Assembly: GCA_028583415.1 (NCBI GenBank)
Contig: CM053270.1
Coordinates: 49,492,663 to 49,556,662, forward strand
DNA: 64,000 bases
DNA from: Protea cynaroides
Taxonomy: Eukaryota > Streptophyta > Magnoliopsida > Proteales > Proteaceae
Direction: 5' to 3'
Each line of letters starts with the position of its first letter. Position 1 is the stretch's first letter. The position numbers and the translations under genes are program-made. The notes beneath the pieces were generated by a model, which was not told the DNA's origin, ran no database searches, and saw only the letters and a list, made by a program, of their open reading frames with translations. Positions 34,218 to 46,549 of the stretch are shown piece after piece.

Positions 34218-36549
34218 TGTAAGACCCGTATCGAACTAACCGGTCTTACCACCTTGTACCAGGTCTACCTATCATGGTCGAGCCAAGTGGACCAAGTGCG
34301 TGAAGAAACCATAAGACCAGGTATGAAGTCTAACCCAAAAACAGTCAAATATGAGGGTAGGGTCGCATGCCTATACAGGTATGATCGACCCCACCTCAAA
34401 AGAATCCAACCCATGACTTTTTAGTCGTGGGGTCGCATGACTAGAAAAACGTAGGGTTGACGGATTCTGTGACCCTACATGCGACCCTACGATAGCAGAC
34501 AAAATTCAAAAATTAGGAAACCTTCCTAATTCAAAGGGGGTCTTTCCTAAACTCATTGGAACTTATTATGGAGGGTTTTTCTCTATAAATAGGATGCCCC
34601 TTAGCCTCTTTCACTCCTTTAGAACCCTAATTAAAATTGAGAGCAAGAGAAAGAGGAGGAAGAAAAGAAGAGAAGGCAACTTGAAGAAGAAGACTAAGGA
34701 AGAGGAGGAAGTTCAGAGAAACCTCTGAATTAAGGTTTGAACCCAATTCCCTACCTAAGTAAGAGAGCCTAGAATAGTTATGAAGAATTTATGATTAGGA
34801 GAAACCCAAATCATCCATCCATGGACGAGTTCCAAGAGATTCCATGGAGGAAAACATTATGGACAATGAATGGTGTATAAATTGTAGTTTTGAACCATAG
34901 AACAATCATGGAATGGACCATGATAGTAAGTCAAAGGATCCAAATATGAAGGGATGGACTTTAGAATGAAAGGTCGACTCAGAACACGTGTGGTCGCACG
35001 TAGGGTCGAATGATATCCGATCCTACGAGACCATATGTTCGACCACATGCCCTCAGGAAGTTCCAGGGAGGGTGTGGTCGCACGTAGGGTCGAATGGTAT
35101 CCGACCCCACCTACGACCCTATACCCTGGGTCGCAAGAACTGCTACCCTAGGTGCTACCCTACCTACGACCCTATAGGTTCTGTTAGTTTAAACATGTTG
35201 GAACTAATTATAATTAAAATCTATCGACTTGTTAGGTCTTTCCAGTGGTTTAAAAGTAATTCCTAAAGCTTGAACAAGGATCTACGCTCAATCATAGGTG
35301 AGAGAACAAGACCTAAACTAGTTGGCTAATAATAAACTGTTTTCGTTTATTGAGTCCAATACTATGAATGATTCTATGCTTGTATGATTGTAATGTGCAT
35401 ACATGTCATCTATTATTCTTGTTATTACTGTTCATGCATATTTAATTTCGTTTATTATAACATGATGATGATGATGATGCTAGGAATAGGCATGTGAATG
35501 TATGTGTGTGGTTAGTATACTTGATGCGAGTGGAGCATCAGGGGGAGGACGTAACACTGTGGTTCATCCTGGTCACCAGACTCTAGCTCTATCTCTACTC
35601 AAGTCTTGTCCACTAACATCATCGTATTGCCATTACCTTAGCAGAACTATTACGTCGTAGGGCATCAGGGGAGGTAGTCTCGGACCGTGTAGTCTCTGAC
35701 TCTGTCGGGGGGCCTTAGCTCTATCTCTATGGACGTATTGAGGGATGCTGTGGTGAGGCCTTAGATACACTATTTGACATTAGGATTGGTTAGTTGCGAG
35801 CCCAGTTTGCAAGCCCTCGCCAATAGGGGCTTACGTGTTGGTATGGGTAGAGCATCAGGAGAAGTATGATGCGATGCGGTCCTAAGCACTTTAGCTCTAT
35901 CTCTATTCCATGGTGGGTGCATGTGGGGGCGGCAATGGTGTTTGATCCATTGGGCGGTTCCACACATTCGTATATAGAGGTGCGACAGCCACCTATCCTT
36001 TTTATTGCACATTGTAAACTTATAAACCAGACCAAAGATATGAATTGAATGCATGCATATGGTTGTTGCATTGTTCTGTTTGCTCACTGAGCCGTGATGT
36101 GTGCTCACCCATTTTGAATTCGAATATTTTTTAGTTGATGATGCAGGTACAACAGTGGAAGATTATATGAATGCTCCAACATACGGGCATGCGGCGGCAA
36201 TGGAGGCAGTAGTGATGATGGAGTCGCATGATTCATCATGCGAGTGCAACTCCTGTGTTTTTTATTAGATTTTGTTTAAGTTATACAGACAATGCAATTG
36301 ATTTAATTATTTTAATTTATGTCTTAGTCCTTTTGGGAGATAATTGGATAATTTATTTACTTTATCACAGCTAAACTCTCAGTTCATTTAATATTAAAGA
36401 CTTCCACTATCGTGTATTTATTCTGATTTTTATTGTGGATGCATATGGCTTAAGAAAACTGACACAGCCTATTCGAGATCTTGGTTGAACCGTTGGTTTA
36501 TTGGCGGTTCATCACACCATTCTGAATAGTGCGGAATTGGGGTGTGACA
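34218..36549 (+). mobile_element. LTR shared by elements B (3') and D (5'), type 1
   Basis: TGTAAGACCC...GGTGTGACA, 2332 bp. It has a B-type pol and polypurine tract on its left and a primer-binding site with leader on its right, so it joins two elements. The TATA box TATAAAT is at 34584-34590. GGGTCG motif clusters lie at 34360-34495 and 34975-35175. Confidence 0.9.
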
Positions 36550-36552
36550 ACT

Positions 36553-36565
36553 TGGTATCAGAGCC
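36553..36565 (+). other. Primer-binding site, element D
   Basis: TGGTATCAGAGCC lies 3 nt after the LTR. The leader to about 36770 aligns with the leader of B (14570-14775). Confidence 0.88.
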
Positions 36566-36774
36566 CTCTGGCCCTGTCTATTAAACCAATATACTTTCAC
36601 AAAAGTTTGTGAACTGAGTTAGGACAAAATTTAAAAGCTGTAATAAGAACACACTATAAGCACTTGTGTTGTATGAGACAAAATTAAGAAAGAGAATAAT
36701 GCACTATTAAAAGGAGAAACAAGTTTCATATACATCAAATAAAAAGCAACGTTTATACATATAAAAAGCACCCA

Positions 36775-36954
36775 ATACTACCCCAGTAGCTCAACAGCAG
36801 CCAAAGCCTAATACTGAAGGTCCAAAATGTTATAACTGCAATCAAGCGGGGCATATGGCAAGGGAGTGTCCTAAGCCCAGGAAGCAGCTACATCAAGGAC
36901 GAGTTTATGCTGTTACATCTGAGGATGCTGCCGCATCACCCGATGTGGTCACAG
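36775..36954 (+). pseudogene. gag: gag C-terminus of element D
   Basis: Only the last portion of gag remains. The leader jumps at about 36770 to the Gln-rich region, deleting the antisense gene and the gag domain. The zinc knuckle is intact here ('CYNCNQAGHMARECPK'), the only full CCHC among the gypsy copies B to D. It ends 'DVVTG' at the putative donor. Confidence 0.85.
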
Positions 36955-37023
36955 GTATGACTGAAACCTTTTAAGTTGTATTACATTGTGTGAGCATGTA
37001 GACTAAGTTAAAATAAATCACAG
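36955..37023 (+). other. Putative gag/pol intron of element D (69 bp)
   Basis: GTATGACTG...AAATCACAG, flanked by a perfect 10-bp direct repeat TCACAGGTAT. It contains three in-frame stops (TAA, TAG, TAA) and a branch-point-like GACTAAG 22-25 nt before the AG. Its length is identical to that of B. Confidence 0.68.
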
Positions 37024-40000
37024 GTATTGTACCTATAAATGGCATACCCACCAGAGTACTCTTTGACTCAGGAGCTACTCATTCTTTTATATCTGTGTCA
37101 TTTGGAAAGAAGCTGAATTTACCCATCAAAACATTAGACTACAACCTACTTGTATGGTCACCGATGGGGTTAGAAGTGGAGTTAGAAAAAGGTTATGGGC
37201 CATGTCCAGTTCTCATTGACGAGAAAACCTTAGATGCAACCTTGATCCAACTTGAGATGGCAGACTTTGACGTCATCTTAGGAATGGACTGGTTAGCTCG
37301 GCATTCTGTGAACCTATTATGCGCTGAAAAAAAGCTAACATTTAAAGACAAAGAAGGAGCAGAATTCAGTTTTGCGGGAACCAAACTTCCCCGTAAACGA
37401 AAGCTCATACTCTCGGCGCTAAAGGCTAAGAGTGCCTGGAGAAAGGAGCAGTCGGATATTTAGAATCTGTGGTTGACCTTACCAAAAAAGCACCATGGAT
37501 GGAAGATATTGATGTCATGTGGGACTACCCCGACGTATTTCCTGAGGAACTACCAGGATTACCACCGACCGAGCCACAGAGTTTGTAATAGATCTTATAC
37601 CTGGTGCCTAGTATCAAAAGCACCTTATCGAATGGCTCCTACTGAACTAAAGAAATTGAAAGTACAACTACAAGAACTACTGGACAAGGGTTATATTCTA
37701 CCCAGTATATCACCATGGGGAGCGCTAGTATTATTCATGAAGAAGAAGGACGGTAGCGTTCGCTTGTGTATAGACTACCGAGAACTGAATAAACTGACAA
37801 TCAAGAATCGGTACCCATTGCCTCGGATCGATGACCTGTTCGATCAATTGCAAGGTCCCAAAGTGTTCTCAAAGATTGATCTTCGGTCAGGCTACCATCA
37901 GCTGAAGATTAAGGATGGTGATATCCCCAAGACAGCATTCAGGATCAGATATGGACATTATGAATTTTTGGTCATGTCTTTTGGATTGACAAACGCACCA
38001 GCAACCTTTATGGAACTTATGAACCGGGTTTTCCACGACATGTTGGATACGTCGGTTATTGTATTCATTGATGATATATTAGTCTACTCCAAGGACGAGG
38101 AAACGCATGTGAAGAATCTAAACGCCACTCTGCAGCGACTACAGAAGGAAAAGCACTACGCCAAATTTACAAAGTGTGAGTTTTGGCGAAAGAAAGTCGC
38201 ATTTCTAGGCCATGTAGTATCCGCTGAAGGAATTAAAGTGGATCCCAGCAACATCGAGTCTATTGTAAAGTGGGAAGCACCGAAGAGCGTTGCAGAAATT
38301 AGAAGTTTCTTGGGTCTAACTGGGTATTATCGACGATTTATGGAAGACTATTCCCGAATTACCGTACCTCTTACCAGTTTGACTAAGAAGGGCGAGAAGT
38401 ATGTTTGGATGGATAAATGCGAGAAGAGTTTTCAAACCTAGAAGGGTAGATTGATATCAGCTCCAATCTTGACCATCCCGATTCCAGGACAACCATTTAT
38501 CTTGTATACCGATGCGTCAGGACTGGGATTAGGATGTGTACTTATGCAAGGAGAACAAGTAATTGCTTATGCCTCAAGATAACTGAAGACACATGAGAAG
38601 AACTATCCTACACATGACTTGGAACTAGCGACAGTAGTACATGCTGTCAAAATATGGAGACATTATCTGTACGGGGAGAAGTTTCAGATTAAATCAGACC
38701 ATAAAAGTCTTACTTATCTATTTAATCAGAAGGAGCTGAATATGAGACAAAGAAGATGGCTGGAACTATTGAAAGACTATGATTGTGATATCCAGTATCA
38801 TCCGGGGAAAGCTAATATAGTAGCCGACGCATTGAGTAGAAAGGCAATGATAAAATCTCAGGGAGAGGTTAGCACAACTGCCGCAATGTGTACTACCAGA
38901 AAGGTATTCACGGTAATGAGCAGTTTGTGATAGATGCACCAGATGGATCAGCCAACCAAGGGTTTATTCATCGGTTTTCAAATATGTTCGCCGCATTGAA
39001 GATTATACCAGATATAGTTGATGAAGTGAAGACAGCTATCAAATCAGACCCTTACCTAAGGACGGTACAAGAAGACATCGAAAAAGGTAGAACTAACCCT
39101 GAGTTCACCTTTGACGAAGAAAAGGTACTGAAGTACAAAGGAAGAATATGTGTACCCGAACAGAAAGCTTAGACATTAGACACCGATTGATGAAAGAAGC
39201 CCATACCACCATCTATTCGATACATTTGGGAAGTACAAAAATATATCATGATCTAAAGAAACTATATTGGTGGAGAGGAATGAAAGCAGATATAGCTAAG
39301 TTCATGTCTCAATGCCTAAATTGTCAGAAAGTAAAGGCTGAACGACAAAGACCGGCAGGACTGTTACAGCCGTTACCGAAACCAGCATGGAAATGGGACT
39401 GCATCACTATGGACTTCGTCACAGGATTACCACTGACTCCTCGAGTAGTTGATGCAGTTTGGGTGATTGTAGACCGCCTGACTAAAACAGCTTGCTTTAT
39501 ACCAATACGACCCCAGTATACACTAGAGAGGTTAGCTAAGCTGTATGTGGATAACATTGTGCGATTACACGGTGTACCTGAAAGTATTGTGTCCGATAGA
39601 GATCCACGATTTACTTCAAAGTTTTGGGAAGGATTGCAAAAGGCTATGGGTACAACATTGAAGTTTAGTACTACATTCCACCCACAGACAGATGGACAGT
39701 CGGAGCCTACAATTCAGATTCTAGAAGATATGCTTCGAGCATGTGTAATTGACTTCAAAGGATCATGGGATGAAAAGTTATCACTGATTGAGTTCGCTTA
39801 TAACAATAGCTATCAGGCTACTATACAGATGTCACCCTATGAAGCACTGTATGGCAGAAAGTGTCGAACTCCTTTATTTTGGAATGAAGTTGGGGAACGT
39901 AGTCTTGTTGGACCAGAATTTGTTGAGGAGACTTGTCGAGTGGTCGACATTATCAAAGAAAGAGTGAGAACAGCCCAGAACTGTCAGAAGCAATATGTAG

Positions 40001-40465
40001 ATACTCGACGCAGAGATCTTGAGTTCGTCGTAGGTGATAAAGTATTCTTAAAGGTATCACCTATGCGAGGTCTGAAATGGTTCGGATAGAAGGGAAACTA
40101 AGTCCAAGATATGTCGGGCCATATGAGATCTTAGCCAAATGTGGAAAAATGGCTTATCACTTAGCACTACCCCCATCTATGTCAAGTGTACATGACGTAT
40201 TTCATATTTCCTTATTGAAGAAGTATGTCAAGGATCCGACGCACATTTTGACAATGGATCTACCAGATTTAACTAAAGATTTGACCTTTGAAGTAGCACC
40301 AATTGAGATCACTAGTCGAAAGGTGCAACGTTTACGCAACCGTGATATCTATTATGTCAAGGTCACTTGGAGAAGCAGGGATATAGAAGAAGTCACATGG
40401 GAAGAAGAAAATGCTATGCGAAAGCAATACCCTCACTTATTTGATTCAGAAGGTACGTACAATTT
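37024..40465 (+). pseudogene. pol: pol of element D
   Basis: Protease 'VLFDSGATHSF' and 'FDVILGMDWLARHS' at 37050-37320. Frameshifts occur near 37430 and 37600. RT is at 37620-38300 (LCIDYRELNKLT, FIDDILVYSK). TAG at 38439 and TAA at 38580 interrupt RNase H. A further frameshift lies near 38910 and another near 39165. Integrase is almost complete: zinc finger 'CLNCQKVKAERQ', core 'MDFVTG', 'SDRDP', and 'SEPTI' with the catalytic glutamate. A stop follows at 40087. The chromodomain is at 40290-40460. The sequence breaks at about 40465 just before the polypurine tract, where inverted gag sequence begins. Confidence 0.9.
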
Positions 40466-41613
40466 CGATTACAGTTATAACATTTTGGACCTTCAGTATT
40501 TGGCTTTGGCTGCTGTTGAGCTACTGGGATAGTCTTGGGTGCAGCGGTAAAACTTTGAGTACGGAAGGGTTTGTATGTCTTGTTATTACCTCCGTTGTAT
40601 GAATTACCAGCTAGCCTTTTTATACCTCTGTTTTGACGTAGATAGCTCTCTTTCTGGCTCGACTCTATAACTCGAGCAATTTGCACAGCTTCATTATAAT
40701 TCTTCTTGTCTAGGCCCAGAACATGCTCCCTGATACTTCCTCTAAGTCCCGTGACAAACCTACGGGTCTTAGTGTCTTCCTCTTGCATGCTTAGTGGTGC
40801 GAAGAAAAATAGCTCTTCATAACGCTGCTGATAGGCATCCACTATCATCGGTCCCTGATATAAACTCAAGAACTCCTTCTCCATAGAATCTTTGAAGCTT
40901 CAGGGAAAGTACTTCTCAAATAAAGCTTCTTTATATATAGCCCAGGTCAATAGGGTGTGCTTGGTTATTAAATAGTCCTTTGTAGATTTCCACCAATGAT
41001 GTGCATCACCTTTTAGCATGAAGGTGGCACATAATACCTTTTCCTCCTCTGTGATAGTCATCATGAGAAAATTTCTCTCCATTTCGTCGATCCAGTGTGC
41101 CGGCCAGAGCAGATCAGACGGTTTTCCGTTGAACTCCTTAGGTTTCATCTTTAAGAATCTCTCGATGAGTCGAGAGTGATCCAGCTGATTAGGAGCATAT
41201 GCCCCATATATAGGTGGTGGATACTAAAAATATCCCTGCACTACCTCAGGATGTGGTACTGGAATCTGTGCAGCTGGTGGTTGAGGTGTTGGGTGGTTAC
41301 CCACCGGTGTTGCATTGGCTTGCCCAGCCGGCATAGGTGTAGTTTGTGCTGCCTGGAACATCATTCCCATCATTGCCTGCATATGGGCTTGCGCGTGTTG
41401 CATTTGTTGAAGTTGTTGTGCCAGATTAATCATCACAGTAGTCAGTTCCGGTGGTGGGGGTGGCAAGTTAGTAGGATTTGCCGGACCCTGGTTTACTGGT
41501 GGTGCAACCTGTGGATTACCCTGTGCATTTATATTTTCTTAACTGGCTTCCTCCACGGGTGGTGGTGGTGGAACTGCGTTTTGGCTCTGCCTAGTTACTC
41601 TACGCCCAGCCAT
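40466..41613 (-). pseudogene. gag: gag of inverted half-element E
   Basis: Minus strand. It starts MAGRRVTRQSQN at 41613, with a Pro-rich and Gln-rich N-terminus, then the gag domain (41170-40600: 'LWPAHWIDEMERNFLMM', 'AHHWWKSTKDYL', 'GLRGSIREHVLG') and breaks off within the zinc knuckle ('CYNCN') at the junction with D. There are in-frame stops near 41540, 41225 and 40900. A minus-strand splice acceptor (GATTTTCAG) ends at 41639, 26 nt before the ATG. Confidence 0.85.
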
Positions 41614-41754
41614 ATTTTTCCTCTGATAATGGTGATGCCTGAAAATCATTACAATACGTGAGGCAATCATTTATACTTTATGTAGATACACTAACCGATG
41701 TTATTTTTAAATTTTTTAGATCATTCTGTGAAAAATACTATCTTTTCTATGCAG

Positions 41755-42045
41755 GGTCGATGGTGGGGGTCGATGGTATGTCCGACCCTAGGATCGACCC
41801 TGGGAATCACTGATTCTTACCTAGAGTCGGGGGTCGATGCGGGGGTCGATGGGTGTCCGACCCCAGGTGCGACCCCTGGTTCTCTGTCAGATTACTGAGA
41901 GCTGCGGGTCGATGCGGGGGTCGATGGTATGTCCGACCCTAGGTTCGACCCCTGGTTTTCTGTTAGATTATCGAGAGTCGTGGGTCGATACGGGGGTCGA
42001 TGGGTGGGTCGATGGTCTTGGTCAAATTCTCCGACCCCCGGACCA
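41755..42045. promoter_or_regulatory. GGGTCGA motif array upstream of antisense gene E
   Basis: About 18 copies of GGGTCGA or TCGACCC/CCGACCC words in 290 bp, partly as an imperfect repeat of about 100 bp ('GTCGATGGTATGTCCGACCC' at about 41767 and 41921). It ends about 150 bp before the splice donor. A TTTTTAAGG box is at 42055-42063. Confidence 0.72.
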
Positions 42046-42196
42046 AAAATCAGATTTTTAAGGTCCGATTCTGAGTTCATTTTCTATTCTTCCTCCTCCG
42101 TTTCGACTTGTCTCCTTCCTCTGAGTTGCTACAGTGCCAACTCTGCTACATTGGTCATTTGGGTTCCTTGTTTCGACGTCTACACCTTCCCTACAG

Positions 42197-42638
42197 GTAT
42201 GTATCTTACCTTTACATGTTTTTAGGTTTTCTTTTCTAGGTTTTCACCCGTATATCTCGTTTTCTTCAAATTAAACTTTTTCCAACCATAAAAATTCAAT
42301 TTTTATTGGGGGCTTTCGTTGTTGGTGAGTCAATGGACGAAAGCCCTCAAAAATATTTGAGTTTCATCGGTTGGTTATCGAAAAACTCGAAATTTGCCCT
42401 TTTTGCCCTAAATTGTCAAGATTTTAAAATTTCTCGAAATTTATTCAAATTGAATTCCGTTAGCTAGAAATTCCAACTGTATGAGTATTGCAGGATAGTT
42501 TAGAACCTACGTAAGTCCTCCTGCCCACGTGTATAGGTGAAAAGTGAGGCTTTTGGCCAACTTACGTCGTTATAATGTCAAAATTTTGGATTTTTCTACC
42601 TTACTAATCCATTATCTGTTTTTCCTTGTGGTTTGCAG
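42197..42638 (+). other. Putative 5'-UTR intron of antisense gene E (442 bp)
   Basis: The donor is CCCTACAG|GTATGT and the acceptor is GTGGTTTGCAG|ATATT, just before ATGGCC. Length is identical to that of the B copy. Conserved interior sequence includes 'GAAAGCCCTCAAAAATATTT'. Confidence 0.68.
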
Positions 42639-42643
42639 ATATT

Positions 42644-44025
42644 ATGGCCCGTACCAAGGTTCCTAGTGTTCGCGACCGTCTTCATTTCCATACCAACGAA
42701 GCCGAGGCATAGTATGCCCACTACGCTCGCAAGAAAGTAGAGGGAGGCCGCAAAGTGGACTTGGCTAGCCTAGACTTGTTCAATGTGGAGAGAGCTTTTG
42801 GTGACATGGGCTGGCTTCCTATCATCACCTATGACGTGTGTACCTACCCTGACTTGGTACGCCAGTTCTATTGTAACCTCCAGGTGGTAGGGGATTACAA
42901 TGATGTTGAGAGGGGTAATGAGCTCCGGATCACTAGCTACATCAAGGGGGTTGACGTCTCATTTGATTATCGACAGCTGGCCAACTTACTGGGCATTTCC
43001 TATGCTAGCCACATGGTGTTCTGTTTTCCTGGAGAGCCCCATTTCTTTTCTCTACAGATGAGGGCTGAGATGATAGCCAGCTCCACCGACCTGATCGCTG
43101 GCAGATGAAAGCGAGTTGTCTGCGCTCAGATCCACGGGTATATTGCAAGATCATCCAACATAACCTGATACCGCAGAGTGGTCATTACGAGAGGATCTCC
43201 CAGTTGACCCAGAATCTATTATACTGTATATGCACTAGGCAGCCCGTCTGTCTTCCATACATCATCATGCGTACCATGATCAGTGCCACGTTGCCTAGTC
43301 ACATTGGCAACTTGCCCTATGGACGTATGATCACTACGCTTCTTACCCGCCTGGGTGTGGATTTTTTGGGTGAGAAGATTCAGGAGAAATCCTTCTCCTC
43401 TCCATTGGATTGGGATGCCATCTGTAAGATGGGTATGCGGGATGCCCAGGTCAGTGATGAAGAGAGGAACGCAATGGTGCGCCCTCGCACTCGCGTGGAG
43501 ATGGCTGACACTGAGGCAACAGCAGCAGCCGCTGGAGTTCATAGGGAGCCTGCTGGTGATGATGACCATCTGTACATGGATGTGGACTCCATACCACCTC
43601 CTTCACCTACACATGCTGCTAGAGCTAGTACTTCTTATGCAGCTGGTCCTTCTCATGCGGCTGGTCCTTCACACCCACCTTCTGATATGATGGGGATATT
43701 ACATGAGATCAGAGAGGCTCAGCGCAGATCTAATCTGAGGATGGGGGAGTTACTAGACGCTCAGCGTGTGAGAGTGGATGAGCTACTAGACGCCTAGTGC
43801 ATATCGGACATGAGGATGGGAGAGCTCATAGATGCTCAGTGCTGGTCAGATATGCGTATGGAGGAGCTTTTGGGTGCTCAGCGCGTGACTGATCAGCGGG
43901 TGGCTGGTCTCACAGCTAGTCTTCAGACGACCCAAACTCAGGTAGCCTGGTTGACTAGAGTCTATGCTGACGATTATGACAGAGACCGTGAGGCACCGCC
44001 TCCTCCTTCACCTCTAGCTTCATGA
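42644..44025 (+). pseudogene. Antisense ORF of element E (plus strand here)
   Basis: Same protein as in B. MARTKVPSVRD is followed by 'YARKKVEGGRKVDL', 'DMGWLPIITYDVCTYPDLV', 'ELRITSYIKGVDVSFD', 'IIQHNLIPQSGHYERISQL', 'NLPYGRMITTLLTRLGVD' and 'DAQVSDEERNA'. The Pro/Ser/Ala linker is followed by about five 14-residue heptad-like repeats ('RMGELLDAQR...') against three in B. Defects: TAG at about 42709, a frameshift near 43105, and TAG at 43795 where CAG is expected. It ends 'PPPPSPLAS' at 44025. Its strand is opposite to the gag of its own element. Confidence 0.77.
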
Positions 44026-44305
44026 TTGTATTTGTTTCCTTTCTTTGTACTACAGAGTAAATGTCTGGGTTGTGGACTGTACTCTGCTTTAGCTATTTAT
44101 ATACATTTGTTTCTCTCTCATTGTATTTAAAATTGTTCTCCCTTTAATAGATGCATTATTCTCTTTTCAAATTTGGTCTCAAACATCACTTGTGCTTATA
44201 GTGTGTTAATATTATAGTTTTTACTTTTATCCTATCTCAGTTCACAATTCGTCGTGAAGGTATGCTAGTTTAGCGGACAAGGCCTGAGATACTCTGATAC
44301 GAAGT

Positions 44306-46549
44306 TGTCACACCCCAATTCCGCACTATTCAGAATGGTGTGATGAACCATCAACAAACCAACGGTTCAATCAGGATCTCGAGTAGGCTATATCCGTTTT
44401 ATCTAAACCTCATACATCCACATTCATAATCAGAGTAAATACACAATAGCGAAAGTCTTATAATAGAATGAACTGAGAAATCTAAATATGATAATCATAT
44501 TAAAATATCTAATTATGCTGTTTCAACAGAGACATAAATAAAATACCAATTACATGTCTATACTAAATCCAAATAATTAAAATAAAATCTAATCGAATAC
44601 GCATGAGTTGCACTAGCAAGAGGAGTCATGCGTATCCACTTCGTCTTCAACTTCCATTGCCGCCATGTGCCCGTACACTAGAGCGTTAACATAATCTTCG
44701 ACGGTAGTACCTGCATCATCAACTAAAAATATTCGACGTCAAGAGGGTGAGCACACATCATGGCTCAGTGAGCAAACAAAACAATGCAATAATACATATG
44801 CATGCATTCAATTCATATCTGTGGTCTGATTTAAAGTTTGTAATATGCAATAGAAAGGGTTGGAGGTCAAAGGTTAACGTTTATTGACCCCTCCTTTATA
44901 CACAGGGTGTGGAAGCCCGCCCAAATGTTAACGTTTATTATCGTCCCCATCCACCATACCATGAACATTGTACAACAAAGGTTAACGTTTATTGTTGTAC
45001 AGTGCCATACCAACACGTAAGCCCCTACTGGCGAGGGCTTGCAAACTGGGCTCGCAACTAACCAATCCTAAGGCCAAATAGTGTATCCAAGGCCTCACCC
45101 CAACATCCCTTAGAATGCCCATAGAGATAGAGCTAAGGCCTCCCGATAGAGTCAGAGACTACAAGGACCGAGACCACCTCCCCTGATACTCTATGACGTA
45201 ATAGTTCTGCTAAAGTAATGGCGATACGATGATGCTAATGCACAAGACTTGAGTTAGAGATAGAGCTAGAGTGCTGAGGCCCGGCCTATGACACTCCCCC
45301 TAATACTCGCTTGCATCAAGTACACCAACCACACACATACATTCACATTCCTATTCCTATCATCATGGTCATTATCATGTTATAAATAATAAAGTAAATA
45401 TGCATGAACAATAAATATAAATATTGGATGACATGTTGAATGCACATTACAAGCATGTTCGCATAGAATCAAGCATAGCATTGGACTCAAGAAATAAAGA
45501 CAGTTTGTTATTAACCAATTAGTTTAGGTCTTGTTTCCTCACCTTAGCTTGCTAGTAGATCCTCTTTCAAGCTTTAAGAATCACCTTTATATTGATATTA
45601 TATTGCTAAAAGACCTAACAAAGTCGATAGAATTTAGTTAGATTTTATTCCAATTTTCCCAACTTGTTGTTAACTGGGGGTAGCAGGACGGGTCGATGCT
45701 AGGGTAGCAGTATACTACGACCCCCTATAGTAGGGTCGATGCCAGGGTCGATGGGTCCATCGACCCTAGGTGCGACCCCCCGTGGGTTTGGTCGATAAAT
45801 CACCTTTTGGTCCATTCTCTCTTGTTTGAATCCTATGGCTTCCTTCCATAGTCCATTCCATACACTTCCTACGGTTTAGAACTACTCTTTACATATCATA
45901 TGGTTTAGTTGATCTCCTCCATGGTTTCCATTAAAACTTAATCATGTATTGATGGTTTAGGTTTTCTCCTACATCATACTTTTCTCATTAACCATTCTAA
46001 GTCTCACAAAATACATAGAATTAGTATTCTTACCTGAGAATAGTACTCCTTCTCTGAAATTCTTCTCCTTTTGCCTTCTTCTCTACTTTCCTTCTCTTCC
46101 TCTTCTCTTCCTTCTCTTCTCTTTCTCTCAATTCAATTAGGGTTCTAAAAGGAGTGAAAGAGGATTAGGGACGTCCTTTATATAGAGTAGAAACTCCTAA
46201 AATAAGCCCCTTTGATATTAGGAAAGGTTCCAATTGAAATTAGGAAGGTTTTCCTAATTTCTGTTTCTGGCGGCAACTGGGGGTCGATGAGGGGGTCGAT
46301 GATCCCGTCGACCCCTGGTTTTAAAATGTCTGACCCCCGGTTAAAAACTGAGGGTCTGACTTTTTGTACTGGGGGGGTCCGATCCCACCTCACTGGGTGT
46401 GCGACCCTCGCCCCTTTTTGAGTGTTTTTGGGTCAGTTTAATACATGGGATCACAATCTCCTTCACACACTTGGTCCATTTGGCTCGACCATGATGGGTA
46501 AACCTGGTTCAAGGTGGTAAGACCGGGTTAGATTGACACGGGTCTTACA
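44306..46549 (-). mobile_element. 5' LTR of inverted element E (type 1)
   Basis: On the minus strand it runs TGTAAGACCCGTG...GTGTGACA, followed by a primer-binding-like TCGTATCAGAG (44290-44301). The minus-strand TATA box TATATAAA is at 46178-46185. Motif clusters lie at about 46268-46415 and 45680-45790. Confidence 0.9.
44869..44994. repeat. Three GTTAACGTTTATT motifs at exact 54-bp spacing
   Basis: AAA(G/T)GTTAACGTTTATT(G/A) occurs at 44869, 44923 and 44977. The spacers are unrelated to one another. The third copy is flanked by the inverted words TGTACAAC/GTTGTACA. The other LTRs of this type lack the motif. Confidence 0.8.

Noticed and set aside
41176..41661. 161-codon plus-strand frame rich in Trp and Cys
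   Set aside because: It is the reverse of the Pro/Gln-rich N-terminal gag of element E.
43219..43569. Minus-strand frame opposite the antisense ORF of E
   Set aside because: Shadow of the plus-strand coding sequence, with no domain of its own.
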